Assembly: GCF_035582795.1 (NCBI RefSeq)
Contig: NC_134367.1
Location: forward strand, 5,938,062 to 6,002,061
DNA from: Mycteria americana
Lineage: Eukaryota > Chordata > Aves > Ciconiiformes > Ciconiidae
Length of the DNA: 64,000 bases
Direction: 5' to 3'
Positions 41,507 to 52,844 of this stretch are shown here, piece by piece. Every line of letters begins with the position of its first letter. Positions within the stretch are counted from its first letter, which is position 1. The position numbers were made by a program, and so were the translations under genes. The notes beneath the pieces were generated by a model that made no database searches, was not told the origin of the DNA, and was given only the letters and a program-made list of their open reading frames with translations.

Positions 41507-41537
41507 GTTGTGAGCTCTGCTAGGCAGAGCTCACAAC
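41507..41537. repeat. Perfect 14-bp inverted repeat, 3-base loop
   Basis: GTTGTGAGCTCTGC (41507-41520), loop TAG, then GCAGAGCTCACAAC (41524-41537). Arms pair over all 14 positions and mismatch outside. It could extrude a cruciform or form a stable RNA hairpin. The surrounding sequence is not recognised, so origin (a MITE core, an inverted duplication, chance) is open. Confidence 0.9.
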
Positions 41538-42499
41538 CTCAGCAGGGAAATTAGAGGGTGGTGTATCCGTCACCAGCCATGTCTAACAGGGCTCCTGGCA
41601 AGCACAAGGCATCGGGGCCACATCAGCGCTCAGCACCTGGCACCAGGAGCACTCAGGGTGGTGGTACCCCACGCAGAGCAATGAAAGATGAGCTGAACCT
41701 TGGTGAACTGGGCCTGCGTGATGCACCTTGTACTTGGGCCCAGGTACCTGGGAAACGCCCTGAGAGCCACGTAGAGGTCTCTCTATGACTGGGACAAAGC
41801 TGTGTGTGTCCACATCCAAACATCTGGGAGGGGACCCTGAAACCCCACCACCTGCTCAGTTGACTAGCTGGGTGTATTAGGATGGACTACACTTACCTTT
41901 TGCACTGGTTTTGAAGTGGGGGAGGTCAGGGATTGTTCCTCGTTTGCAGAGTTGTATCAGTTTCTGGGTCCAGCTTAACCTGTCAGAGGAATGAGATATC
42001 TCTCTGCTGTCTCGCCAAGGCAGTGGAGCACCGGACAGGATCACAGGAGCATCATCATACAAAGCCCAACTGCAACTGCCCAGGAGAAAAGCCCACCAAT
42101 CCATCAACCATTGTCACCTTAGAGGCGTGGGAATGCACAGCCATGACCAGCACAGGCACCCTGCAAACACACAGCTGGCACTGCTCCCTAGCCAGAGAGC
42201 CCAGAGCTCGTGGGTAGGCTTTGCTTTGAAGGCCCATCACCTTTTGGCAGTAATATACTACAGGTGGAGAGCAGAAAGACCTTCCTAATGTATAAACAGA
42301 AATCAGATGCTCAACCCAATGTCTTCACTGAGAGGATTTGTGCCATAAGAAATCTCCCCTCTTCGGTTATACCAATACCTAACTGCCAGCAGAGAGGGAA
42401 TAACAATGGGGCATGCGTTGAACGAATAACACTGCCATTCTTGTTAAACACTTTCTTCTATTTTCTTCTCCTCCTTTCCCTCTCCTTCTCCATTTTTTA

Positions 42500-42623
42500 G
42501 CTTGTAACACCAAAAGGTGTTGGAACAGGGGCTCCCTGATGTTGTCACATTGCAGAGGAGCAGATAAGATGATCTCAAGAGGTCCCCTCAACTCCTTTAT
42601 CCTCCAGTTCTGTGATATGATTC
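42500..42623 (+). mobile_element. CR1 LINE 3'-end fragment, sense
   Basis: TTGGAACAGGGGCTCCCTGA, then AAGATGATCTCAAGAGGTCC, CCTCAACTCC and a final TTCTGTGATATGATTC match the order of a CR1 3' end (GGAACAGGCTGCCC...GATGATCTC.AGAGGTCCCTTCCAACC...ATTCTATGATTC). Ends at the degenerate tail repeat near 42623. DNA from about 42240 may belong to the same copy but is too diverged to claim. No ORF remains. Confidence 0.75.
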
Positions 42624-45600
42624 AATTTCCCGGGGATTAATGACCAGGTGAGGTTAATGGTGCTCAGCTATGAAGTAAGCCGTCAGTGCCTCACAGATGG
42701 TCACTATTTATCTCTGCATGGCAGTCATGAGTGCTGTCCTCTGGGTCTAAGAACCCTGAAAAAGCCATCATGTTTTTCCATAGCCATCTCGGCACACATC
42801 CTCCCCCAGAAAAAGTCTAGGAACAAAGCTCAGAAGTAATTGCCCAGCTTTGGGGGACAAGCACTCCTGCGTATGGTGCCTTTAAGTTTTGCCCTGCTAA
42901 GCAAGCTGTTAATCAAAAGCTGAAGTGTCATGGAGCTCTAGTCATGGGCACCTTGCAAATAATTTATTGTTGATCAGAGAGATCTTCAGACACTGCTTAT
43001 CCCCGGGACACGCTGAGGCAGCAGGTATCAAGTGGTCCTTTGTCAGCACAGAGAACTCTACCCGGCTTCTCACAATCTGCTGAAGGCAGGACTTGGCTTT
43101 CTGTGCCTGCATGACAGCTGCCGTGACCTTCCCATCAGCACAGCCTGTTGTCAGGGTGCCAGCGGAGGAGTTCTCAAACACCTGGGCCTGCAGCTCGGTC
43201 ACTGGATGGGGATGCAGCGGGTTGTTCTGGCAGAACAGGGATGCTGGGATGAGGCATGTGGACAAAATGCCCAGGAAGCAGCGAAGATCCTATGACACAG
43301 GGGAAGACAACACACCCCAGCAATCCTCGTCAGTCCAACCTGCAGAAACTCCAGGAGTTTCTCCTGGAGAAACAGTCCAACTTCACTAGATCCAGCATCA
43401 GGTGACCTGGAGCAAAACAGATTTACTGTGCCCAGCCCCACTATTTATCAGGAGGCAGAGTGCTGCCCACCCCCTGAGCAGCTGTGTGCCTATGTTGTCC
43501 ATGCCCAGCTCCAGCTCTGCAAAGTGCACCCGCCAGTGCTGAAAGGTTTTCCAGCATCCCACCCACCTCCTGCTCTGCCAGCAGCTCCCAGCAGGAGAGA
43601 GGAGCGGAGCTGGGAAGGGGGTTTCTTGCAGTAACAGCAGGACAGGGAAACCAAAGCAAAGCCCGTGCCAGTGCCCACAGGCACAATTTCTGATCTTCAT
43701 GAAATCATCAACCCTCTGTCCTGGGAACACAGACTCAGATAAACTGCCCAGAGGACCTGTTGTGCAAACAGCGGGGAGCGGGGAGTTTCTTTCCCTTAGT
43801 GGGCAAACTATGGACTTAATAAGAAAGATTATTTACCTAAAGGGCTTTAGCCAGTTCAGACCTTGATTATCTGGAGCGTTTGGGCCATGGAGCCCCATCG
43901 CCCTGCATCCAGGCAGGGGGCACGGGCAGGGGCACCCCCCCACCAGCTACCATGGCTCCTGCAAGGCAGGACAGCTGCGAATAAATGTGCAACTCATAAA
44001 GCTGAAGGGGCTCTGCAAGCTATTAGGTAATTAACCAAAGTGAGGGCTTGGAGCGCCCGGCTGCTGCTTCCAGCCCATGGCTGTGCTCTCTTTAGAGTCT
44101 GATTGGATAAAGGATTTTTATTAACTTCATATTTTTGCTTCTAATTTTCCTCTCTTTGCCTTTCATATTGCAGGCCCTGAGCTCCTCTGGTCTTGTGGTG
44201 ATGTTTATTGGCACTGGCAGGTTGCAACACCCCTGCAGGCTTCCCACAGACAAACCCCAGAGTGCAGACCACGAACCGAAGCAACTTCATACGCTGCCTT
44301 TGCTGTGAAATTACTCAGGCACTTCCCTCCCGGTTTTCCTCTCGCCCTCCCCACCTTCCCAGCTGGAGCCTTCTCCCCCCCGCTGCGCCTCTGCTTTTCC
44401 AGCAGAAAAGGCAGCAGGCCCAGAAAAGCAGCTGGTTTGCAGGGCATCGCCAAATTCATCTTTTCGCTGTTCCTTGAGGCTGTGGTTCGAGGTAGGAAAC
44501 AAGCCCCAGCGGGCTTCAGCAGCCGACACTTCTGCGTAGTGCAGAACAGGCTCCGGACAAGGGGAGGGATGGAGGGTGGGTGGCTTCGAAGCAGCAGCGA
44601 AAGGCTAGGGCATCTGCTTTTCGCTCCATCATAGACCCGCTTCTTCTTCAAGGTCATGTAAGTCAACCCCATCCAACCTGGACACCTGGGAACTTGCACT
44701 TTGACCCCTTAAATACGCTCCTATTATGTTCAAAGTGGGTGCATAAGAGCTTAAAAGTGCAAAGGTGTCTTTTTGGTGCCGTAGTGCCGGTGTTTGGGCA
44801 CCTACTATCTGCTCCAGAGAGCTCCCCAACCTTTCTTTGCGGCAATGAGCACAGGGGAGTCCCAAGCACCTTTCTGAAAGCTTTCCACAGCTTGCAGAAG
44901 TTGTGCCCTGGGATTTATTTAACCTCCTGCAGTTGCTTGTTGTGCCCCATCGAACAATGGACTCTGGTTTGTGAGCTGGCTGGGTCGGCTAAATTGGCTT
45001 ATTCTTTGCGATGTTCACAGGCACATCTGTTAGCAACAGCTGGCTGCGAGCCCAGCCTCCCTTTTTTTAATATCGCTTTGGGGTTTTACTGGTAGTGTCT
45101 CTGGACAGTAGGAGGCAAAGAAAGAAGCGGCAAACCCCCAGAGTGCCACCAGTGAATCCAAATAAAAGGCAAATGGGAAAGCGCCTGTTTGACTAGCAGC
45201 GGTGCCCGGTTTTGGTGGCCCTCCAGCTGCTTGTTACAATAGCAGGGGAGTGGCTGGGTCACTTGATGATTCATTTCAGCCCCTTGTCCTGGTTGGAAGA
45301 AAGCATAAAAGATGCTTTGTTTCCACAAACAGGAGACGGGGAACGCTCCAGCCTCCAAATCTCCCGCTTGCCAACAGAGCCTGATGCGCTCCTCCATGTG
45401 GGATCCATTTGAGTCTGAAAACTTGACAAGAAATGTCATAGCAACACCAGGATGTTCCCCCATCCAGCACAGCAGCGGCAGCTTATTTGTTCAGTGCTCA
45501 GCTGCTGTGCACAATCAATGCAACATGTAGCGTGCAACGGGGTTTAAAGACATATGGGTAATCTCTGGCTGTGTCGAGAAGATGGTCTGTCCACAGGGAG

Positions 45601-46560
45601 TGCTTTTTGAGCCGCGCTCAGCATTCTTTAAGCTTCTAGGCATCTCGCCTGGATCTTACAAGACCTCGTCCCTCCCAAGCACTTGTAAAACTTTCGAGCC
45701 AAGCCATTTCCACCCTTTTGGGGCTGCTGCCGTATTCAGTGTGAATGCTCCAACCCAGACTCAGCAGCCTTTTTAGGTTTCTACCTTCTTGGATTGAGGA
45801 CCCAAAAGGTGATGTTGGATCTGGACCGACACATCTATGATTATCTGCTGATTTTTTTTTTTTTTTTTAAATCCCTACTCTTTATGGCTGCAAATAAAAG
45901 CTGAGGAGCACAGAGAGACATAACCAATGCCTTTGCCAGTTTGTGAGCAGCCTGGAGTAGTAGGTTCAGAGGAGCAGCGGCTGCTGCTTTCACCAAAATC
46001 TGCTGCTGCCCCGAGGGGAAGCAGACAGGTTCATCTTTGGAGGAGGGCTTATACAGGGCCCCTTTTCAGATGTGCAGGGGGACCTGTGCTGCGGCACTGG
46101 CACTTCTCAGAGCAGTCGTGTGGTGGGTAAGTCTACGTAGTTATCATAAACTTAGTTAAAAAGAGTTTGTCCATATGTAGGGCATCTGCCAGGAGAAATC
46201 CAAAGTGTTCAGGGGTCTGTTAGAGGACCTGCACTGGTAGCAGTCTCTTTTATTTTAAATAAATGAGTCTCAATAATTTAAATAATTTTAAAGGCACCGG
46301 CTTTAATGAAAACAGCAGAGATCTGTGTATCAGGATCTGTCTGACTTGGGTTTTGCTTCTGGTGTCAGTGCTACAGTCTGAAGAGACACGGGGTGTGGTG
46401 TGAGATGACTCTGAAATCTGAGATTACCCCAAGGAAGTAATACATCATTATTTAAAAATATTTCTACACAGTCCTTTGCAATCTCTGAACAATGATACTG
46501 TTCTCTCTGATCTGCAAATTACTTCATGGGGGCATTTTCTGCAATTACTGAGGCTACCTG

Positions 46561-46665
46561 GCATTATTACCCATACTTTCCAAATGGAAAAGCCCAGACA
46601 GGTCAAAAAGCCTGCCCAAGTCATGTGGATGAAGAGTTCAGAGTTGAATTTCGATTTCTGGACTT
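46561..46665 (-). mobile_element. MIR/CORE-like SINE relic, antisense
   Basis: GCATTATTACCCATACTTTC, CAAATGGAAAAGCCCAGACA and GGTCAAAAAGCCTGCCCAAG, followed by TCATGTGGATGAAGAGTTCAG, track the antisense MIR consensus (ATTATTACCCCCATTTTACAGATGGGGAAACTGAGGCA...TTGCCCAAGGTCACACAGC...). Only an old fragment remains. Confidence 0.55.
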
Positions 46666-47467
46666 AGGTGGAAACCAGAAGATAAATAAATATATATTGA
46701 AAGACACGGTGATGTGATTAGCTGCATTTTTTTCCCCCTGGCCGTTCATTCACTTGTCTCTGCGATACTGAGAGTCCCTGCAATGAGATGTTCCTCTTAT
46801 CCGCTGGAAGAAGCTTTTCTCCTGGCAAAAGAGAAAAGGCCTTTTCGTGTCACATGGCAGCCCCTAAGGTAATAGTCAAGAGAATAGTTTGGCAAGCAAA
46901 AAGCTCTGCTCAAAAATGACTCAGTCCATGCTGGTTAAGCTGACACTGAGCTTCAGTGACTTAACTTTGCCATGTAATGCTCATTTGTCTTGGGATGTCA
47001 TTTATCAGCCTGGCCCGAGCTCAGAGACATCTGAATCCTTCCTCCATCCTCAGTTGCAGGACGGCACAAAACACTGATGGGAAGGACCACCCAAAAGGAT
47101 CTCAGCCTTCCAGGATTTTGCTTTCTAGTGGGAAAGGAGCAGCTGTATTTCCATAGTTTCAGGATCACCAGCCATCACAGGTGATTCCGGCACTGCTGGC
47201 CTCTCACAGGGGCAACAGTCCTCAACAAGATTTCCTGAGTTGCCGTTCATTTCTTCTCTGCTGACCTCCTTTTTGGTCACAACCTCTGCCACTGTCACTG
47301 AGGTTCTTTGCCCAAGCAGTGATTTTTCTTGCCCAGATTATAGCCAAATCCTTGTTGGTTTTGGCACTCGCTACACCTGGAGAGGGCCAAGCCCAAGCTC
47401 CAACTGACCTCACATGCCCATCTAGGTCAACCTGCAGCTCCCTTGCCCATGGATATTTCCACCTCTG

Positions 47468-48061
47468 TGTGCTGGTTTTGGCTGGGATAGAGTTAATTTT
47501 TGTCACAGTAACTAGTATGGGGCTATATTTTGGATTTGTGCTGAAAACAGCATTGATAATACAAGGATATTTGCGTTATTGCTGAGAAGTGCTTACACAG
47601 AGTCCAGGCCTTTTCTGCTCCTCACCCCACCCCACCAGCGAGTGGGCTGGGGGGGCACAAGGAGTTGGGAGGGGACACGGCTGGGACAGCTGACCCCAAC
47701 TGACCAAAGGGCTATTCCATACCATATGGCCTCATGCTCAGTATAGAAAGCTGGGGAAGAAGAAGGAAGGGGGGGACATTCGGAGTGACGGCGTTTGTCT
47801 TCCCAAGTAACCATTACGCGTGCTGGAGCCCCGCTTTCCTGGAGATGGCTGAACACCCGCCTGCCCATGGGAAGGAGTGAATGAATGCCTTGTTTTGCTT
47901 TGCTGGCGTGTGTGGCTTTTGCTTTTCCTATTAAACTGTTTTTATCTCAACCCACGAGTGTTCTCACTTTTACCCTTCCGATTCTCTCCCCCATCCCATT
48001 GGCAGGGAGTGAGCGAGCGGCTGGGTGGGGCTTAGTTGCCAGCTGGGGTTAATCCACGACA
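47468..48061 (+). mobile_element. 5' LTR of a partial endogenous retrovirus
   Basis: A 594-bp LTR starting TGTGCTGGTTTTGGCTGGG and ending CCACGACA, related to the solo LTR at 13696-14249 (shared core at 47677-47749 includes GGCTATTCCATACCATATGG and CATGCTCAGTATAGAAA). ATTAAA at 47930-47935 is the likely poly(A) signal. Unlike the solo LTR it is followed by a primer-binding-like site and leader, so it is the 5' LTR of a proviral remnant on the + strand. The two LTRs differ by many substitutions, indicating different subfamilies or ages. Confidence 0.92.
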
Positions 48062-48069
48062 GTGCTTTT

Positions 48070-48087
48070 TGACACCCAACGTGGGGC
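48070..48087 (+). other. Retroviral primer-binding site, tRNA-Lys type
   Basis: TGACACCCAACGTGGGGC differs at two bases from the site complementary to the 3' end of tRNA-Lys1,2 (TGGCGCCCAACGTGGGGC); one change is at a CpG, as expected from decay. It lies 8 bases after the LTR end, slightly more than the usual 0-5. Lysine priming is typical of ERVK/beta-like elements, whereas the related solo LTR left a 5-bp duplication, so class assignment stays open. Confidence 0.8.
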
Positions 48088-48429
48088 TCGAAAGGTTCAA
48101 GATAACAACAGGTTTGACTGGAATGTGCTAGATCAAATTTATAGCTGTTATTGTTTGCCTCTTAATTAGCAGGCTCCTGTGCTTGCCATGGGGCTTGCTT
48201 GCCTTACTGTATATTAGAGTCCAGTGCTCGTTAGTGGCTGCTTTTTGCTTTGCTGCTTGCTGTGCTGCTGTACTGCTGAGGATCTTACTCTGCTGTGCGT
48301 GGGAACATGTTGATAACAGCAATGGTGATGCGCCGGGGCTGGCCCAAGATTGCTGCAGTTTCTACGCTGCTGGACTGGACAGGCTGGAACTCCAGTGTTG
48401 AACTCAAGTCAAATGGACTGTGACCTGTG

Positions 48430-48885
48430 GATGAATCCATGCGGGAGCAGGACACCCCAAAGCCCTTGTGGCCGTGAATAAGTCCACACCAGAGCAGGTA
48501 CATCTCGAAGCGTCTGTGGCCATGGTTATGTCTGTGCCGCAGCAGGTATACCTCTGAAGGGATTGTGGCCCAAGGATAAATCCACACTGGAGAAGGTACA
48601 CCTCGAAGCAGCTGTGGCTGTGGATAAGTCCATGCTGCAGCAGGTACACCTTGAAGCATCCCTGGCTGTGCATGAGGTCATGCTGGAGCACCTCAAAGCG
48701 TGTGGCCATGGATAAGCCCATTACAGAGCAGGTACACCCCTGGAGGGACTGCAGCCATGGGTAAGGCCATGTTGGCGCAGGTATACCCCTGAGGAGACTG
48801 TGGCTCATAGATAAGGCTCCACTTGAAGCAGGTACTCCCCTAAAGGACTGCAGTCTGTGGACAAGTCCAAGCTGGAGCAGGGGCA
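48430..48885 (+). repeat. ~48-bp tandem repeat array in ERV leader
   Basis: About ten imperfect copies of a unit built around CTGTGGCCATGGATAAGTCC...GAGCAGGTACACC. Successive GCAGG anchors occur near 48447, 48494, 48542, 48592, 48640, 48688, 48728, 48777, 48828 and 48877, so spacing is 47-51 bases with one short unit of 40. Copies differ at many positions, so the array is old. A 160-codon open frame on the - strand (48404-48886) follows the repeat with a 16-residue period, but unit lengths that are not multiples of three argue against a maintained protein. Confidence 0.88.
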
Positions 48886-49200
48886 AGGGGAGGAGTTCAT
48901 TGCAATGTTAAACCCTATGGTCTGGTCCAAAGGGACCAGGGCTGGAGATTGTAATGGGAATACCTTTAAATTGTTGTAACCCGGGAGTTGAGTTGCATGT
49001 TATGGGAATTACTATAGCAGGAACCCCTTGTTGCTAGCCAGGCTAGGAGCAAGGGGAGGAGTTCATTGCAGTGTTAAACCCAATGGTGTGGTCCAAAGGG
49101 ACCAGGGGTGGAGATTGTAATGGATATACCTTTAAATTGTTGTAACACATAATTTGAGTTCCATGTTATAGGAGTTACTATAGCAGGAACCACCTGAACC
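48883..49200 (+). repeat. 166-bp direct duplication in ERV interior
   Basis: Unit 1 (48883-49048) and unit 2 (49049-about 49200) both begin GCAAGGGGAGGAGTTCATTG. They share GGTCCAAAGGGACCAGG, GGAGATTGTAATGG, ACCTTTAAATTGTTGTAAC and ACTATAGCAGGAACC in the same order. Unit 1 carries an extra CTTGTTGCTAGCCAGGCTAGG at its end. Divergence between the copies is visible but low compared with the 48-bp array. Confidence 0.9.
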
Positions 49201-49560
49201 AATGGAGGAGAAGCCTTACAAGAAGCAGCGCACGTGCAGCAGTGACCTGACCTGAACTGGCTTTGGTGCCCAGTAACTCCACGCAACACACCACCTCTCC
49301 TGTCCTGAGTGACCACCATAACAGATGGAGCCCAAGGTCATGGACTAAACTGACTCAAATGTCCACATTTTGTGGACATTTCTGGACATTTTCTGGACAT
49401 CTTACCAGGATGGTCCATAGACTAAGGGAATGATATCTGTGTATTATATCTAAAGGATGGGAGGGGGGTGGTGGTTAATGAGGATGTGTTGGCTAGTGTG
49501 GGACCTGAGCATGCCTACCACCATCTGACTAGTAATGACTCAAGTGAGCTTTAATGATAA

Positions 49561-52500
49561 AGAAAAAAAATCCCAACTTTTAAAACCCCTTTTTATTTTT
49601 GCTCTTTTCTTTAGTGTTTGTGTGTTCTTAAACTACCAGGTCTTGCAGGCCGAGGATGCTGTGTGGCTGCCTGGAAAGTGCTTAGCTCTCTGGAAGCACT
49701 GCCATTAACAACTAATAAATGTCATGATAAACTCCATAATCACTGATTGTTGCATCCAGACCTGAAAGCTCCCTGGATTGCTTTACCTTTAAGCAAAACC
49801 ACCACCTCACTGGATTGACACATTTTTCAGGGCCAGAAGGCACTATTACGTTTTGTAACTCAACCTCAAGGGACAGATTGCAGGCAGAGAACATCTAATA
49901 TCCACAACAGACTTGCTGGAACGTGGCTGAGTGCAGGGCTGGAGCGCGGGTACAACAGTCCCAATGTGTTACTGTGAGCTGCCCATGTTCAGCCATGAGC
50001 TGATCACCATCATAAGGTGACCTTGTAAACCTGGTCACCTGCTGGTCCAATTAAATTATGGACATCTGCAAAATATAAACCAAGAGACTCCCCATGTCCT
50101 TGCGGCGTGCGAGTTGTATTTTATAACGATTCCAAAACAGTTCTAAGTGAAAATAAGCCACCCTGCACAAGAGCTAACACAGGCAGGGTGCAGAGCTGAA
50201 AAAGAACTGGAAAAAATTAACTTCTGGTATATATTTCCTATGGTTCCTTTCAGTTAACTCACTGCAGTGCTTAAAATACTTCCTTGCCATATGAATCTGC
50301 TGCGGTATATTTAACACATTACCGGTATAAAATGATTCAAGTGCGAGCTTCTTTTATCAGCGAAGTCCAAACTACTTTCCTCCCTCTAAACCAGTGATGG
50401 AGCTAAACCAAAACCATAGATCTGATCACTCCCTGAACATTTGGGCAAGTTTGGATCTTCAACCTAGCATCATGTACAGTCCTAATTTGTTAATAGGCCC
50501 ACACCTAAGTCCCAAATCCAAATGTTGTTGGATTTGGAGGTTGTTCCTTATAACAAAAGTGATCCAAAACTCCATTTCTAGGAGACTCAGGCTTTGAGGA
50601 AGTTTGGTTCTGACAAAAAGCAACCACTCATGACCTTTCTCTAAACAAAACAGAACGGAGAAACTGGAATTTTACCCCTCTTGTGTTTGGACAGAAGATT
50701 TCATTTTGTTCCAAAATTCTTCTGGCAAACTCCATGGTTCAGGGCAAAACAGTGAAATTTTACAGGGTGAGGAAATTATATATGTCTTTGAGGATTTGTC
50801 CTAGAGGGATTTGGGATTTTTTTTGGTTAAGGAAATTGTACCAGGTCTATTTTTTTTCTGGCATGTACAACCATTTCTCTACTAGTTTTGCTGTCAGGGT
50901 AGTGAGAACTAATGGATAGAGACGAGCAGACACAGAGCAGTTTGCTCTTTGTCTCGGTCTCCTTAAGAACAACTGGTTCCTTGGACAGACGTCGCTGATG
51001 GCATCTGCTGTCACATTGCCAGAGTGGTCCCGCCAGGCTGCCAGGTCTCTCCCAGGCTGCTCCCAGCGATGGTGCAGGAACAGGCACACTCCTGGGACCA
51101 CTTCCAATAGATGGCTGGATGCAGTCACCCTGTTTTAGAGGCTAACAGGGTTTAATAGCATGAATGTAACCAGACTGTTAGTCTCCAAGCCAAAGAATGA
51201 CTCCTGGCAATGTTTTTTTTATTAATACAGATGTAGCCATTGAGGTCAATGAGGCAAACTGGAGAGACAGACACATTTAAGTACTCTGAGAGATGAAGGC
51301 TGAAAGAAGATAAGAGTCTGGTCTGTAGATCCTCTGCTTTTTCACTAGATAGGAATAAAACAGGCAGCAGCACTTAATGCTATATCACTAACCCAAAATC
51401 ACAATGCTGAGCAAGATGTTGAGCTCTCCCTCTGAGAGCCTCCCAGACCCAGTCATTAGCTCTTTTTGCCAATGCTGTCAATAAGACTCATCTGATGCTG
51501 TGGAAACCCCTGAACTCTGAACTGGTGTGGACCAAGCCAAACACATGCCACAGAGTCTGCCCTGTCATAGTAATCATCGACAATAATTTTAAGATCCTAT
51601 CCTCTGTCTTGTTGTGCCCTGTTATGAATGCTTTCCCAGCAGAAAGATCAAAGAGGAAACCCTAAGACCACCCTGTCCTTTAAGTGCTCTTCAGGGCATG
51701 ACATGGTCTGAATGACCCCATGCCCCAAATGCCCTTGGTCTTCCAGCATTTGTCGCACAGGGCAGTACCACAGAGATGGCATCACTGCACGTTGAAATCA
51801 CATTTCTGAGCCTCTTCACAGCTTCCTGGTCTGACCTTCTACACCACAGATGAATGCCATGCTAGACTCTCACCCCTCATGGGACCACAATCAAAGTCAG
51901 ATTGCTTCACTATCAAAACAATGCCTGGAGAGCCCACGTATGCCACTTGTGGGCTTGTCTCCTTATCCCTTTTCAACCCCCTTGCTCCACCTGTTCCCAA
52001 ACAGCCAGGGGGACTTGTCTGGGGAAGTTTTGCTTGAGCGCTTTCACGCTCTGTCGACCCAATTCTCCTGTACCACAGAAGGGGAGGGAGAGGGAACCTA
52101 CTCAGTCTGGAGTGTTAGCTTAAATTGCTACTGGAGGTCAGATTGCACTAACTCACCAACCTCTGAGCTGCCTGAGGAGGAGGACAGGCAGCTGAGAGAG
52201 CAATATTTTAAACCTCCTTGCACAACTCCCCAGAATAGCCTTGTAAGAATCCCAAGTCTTTGAGTTTAAGCTCAGAGAAACTACTTCACATCAGAAGACC
52301 TTCTGCATGTGGTTGCTATGATCTGAACCACTGTGGGTTTCCAACAGGTTCCACAGAAGCTCTAGAGAGCAACTTTTTCCATGGCAGTTTATTTTTGTGC
52401 ATCTATTTAGCACAAAGGACACACTCCTACAAGCAACCTAACTTGTGCTTGGAAATCATGATTTTGTAGATCTCCTGGCTTCAAGCCTATGGGAGATACG

Positions 52501-52840
52501 TGCACCCATTGGGAGAGGCTGCGCAGCTGCTTGGTGGTGGATCAGCTCTCTTTGGATTCTCTGGGCTGAAGCCAGACCTCAGATGGGTGCCCTGACTCAG
52601 TTTCAGAGCTCCTTCTCATCTGCTCCCCCTCAGATCTGCGTTACTCAGGAGGAAGGGGCATAAACAGGGAGGAGACTTTAAAGAACAATCCTGAGTAAGA
52701 CAGCACATCTGTGTTTCACGTTCCTCAGTGTGCTCCTCGGTGGCAAATTCCTCTGTGTGTACAAAATGCCACCAGCTTCCCCAGGGCCCGTACAAAGACA
52801 TCTCAATACATGAATGTCACCGAGGCATTGCTGCCAATAT
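49561..52840. other. Intergenic, no gene seen
   Basis: No gene or confidently named repeat. The stretch 50430-50760 contains palindrome-like TTTGGATC / GATTTGGA and TTTCATTTTGTTCCAAAAT motifs reminiscent of very old sauropsid repeats, but too weak to annotate separately. A 137-codon open frame at 51850-52263 has no recognisable domain. Confidence 0.45.
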
Positions 52841-52844
52841 TTGT

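Larger units (their letters stand above)
48062..49560 (+). mobile_element. Gag/pol-less ERV interior (leader and 3' remnant)
   Basis: Non-coding interior after the LTR: primer-binding site, about 330 bases of leader, a ~48-bp tandem array (48430-48885), a 166-bp direct duplication (48883-49200), then 49200-49560 with a short TGGACATTT repeat block (49366-49402) and a purine-rich tract AAAGGATGGGAGGGGGG at 49452-49468 that could be the polypurine tract. No gag, protease, polymerase or envelope sequence was recognised and no 3' LTR follows. It is therefore a deletion derivative or a non-autonomous element whose 3' LTR has been lost. The right edge is uncertain. Confidence 0.7.

Noticed and set aside
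43349..43369. 9-bp inverted repeat CTCCAGGAG / CTCCTGGAG with 3-base spacer
   Set aside because: Short arms; expected several times in a window of this size, and no accompanying structure.
44667..44681. 15-base CCCCATCCAACCTGG match to CR1
   Set aside because: Neighbouring bases on both sides do not continue the CR1 sequence, so a chance match is more likely.
44205..45095. Two overlapping long frames (164 codons -, 171 codons +)
   Set aside because: They lie antisense to each other or in adjacent frames with no homology, in GC-richer DNA where long chance frames are more common.
48404..48886. 160-codon minus-strand frame with a 16-residue periodicity
   Set aside because: The periodicity comes from the ~48-bp DNA array; unit lengths of 40, 47, 50 and 51 break the frame relation, so a conserved repeat protein is unlikely.
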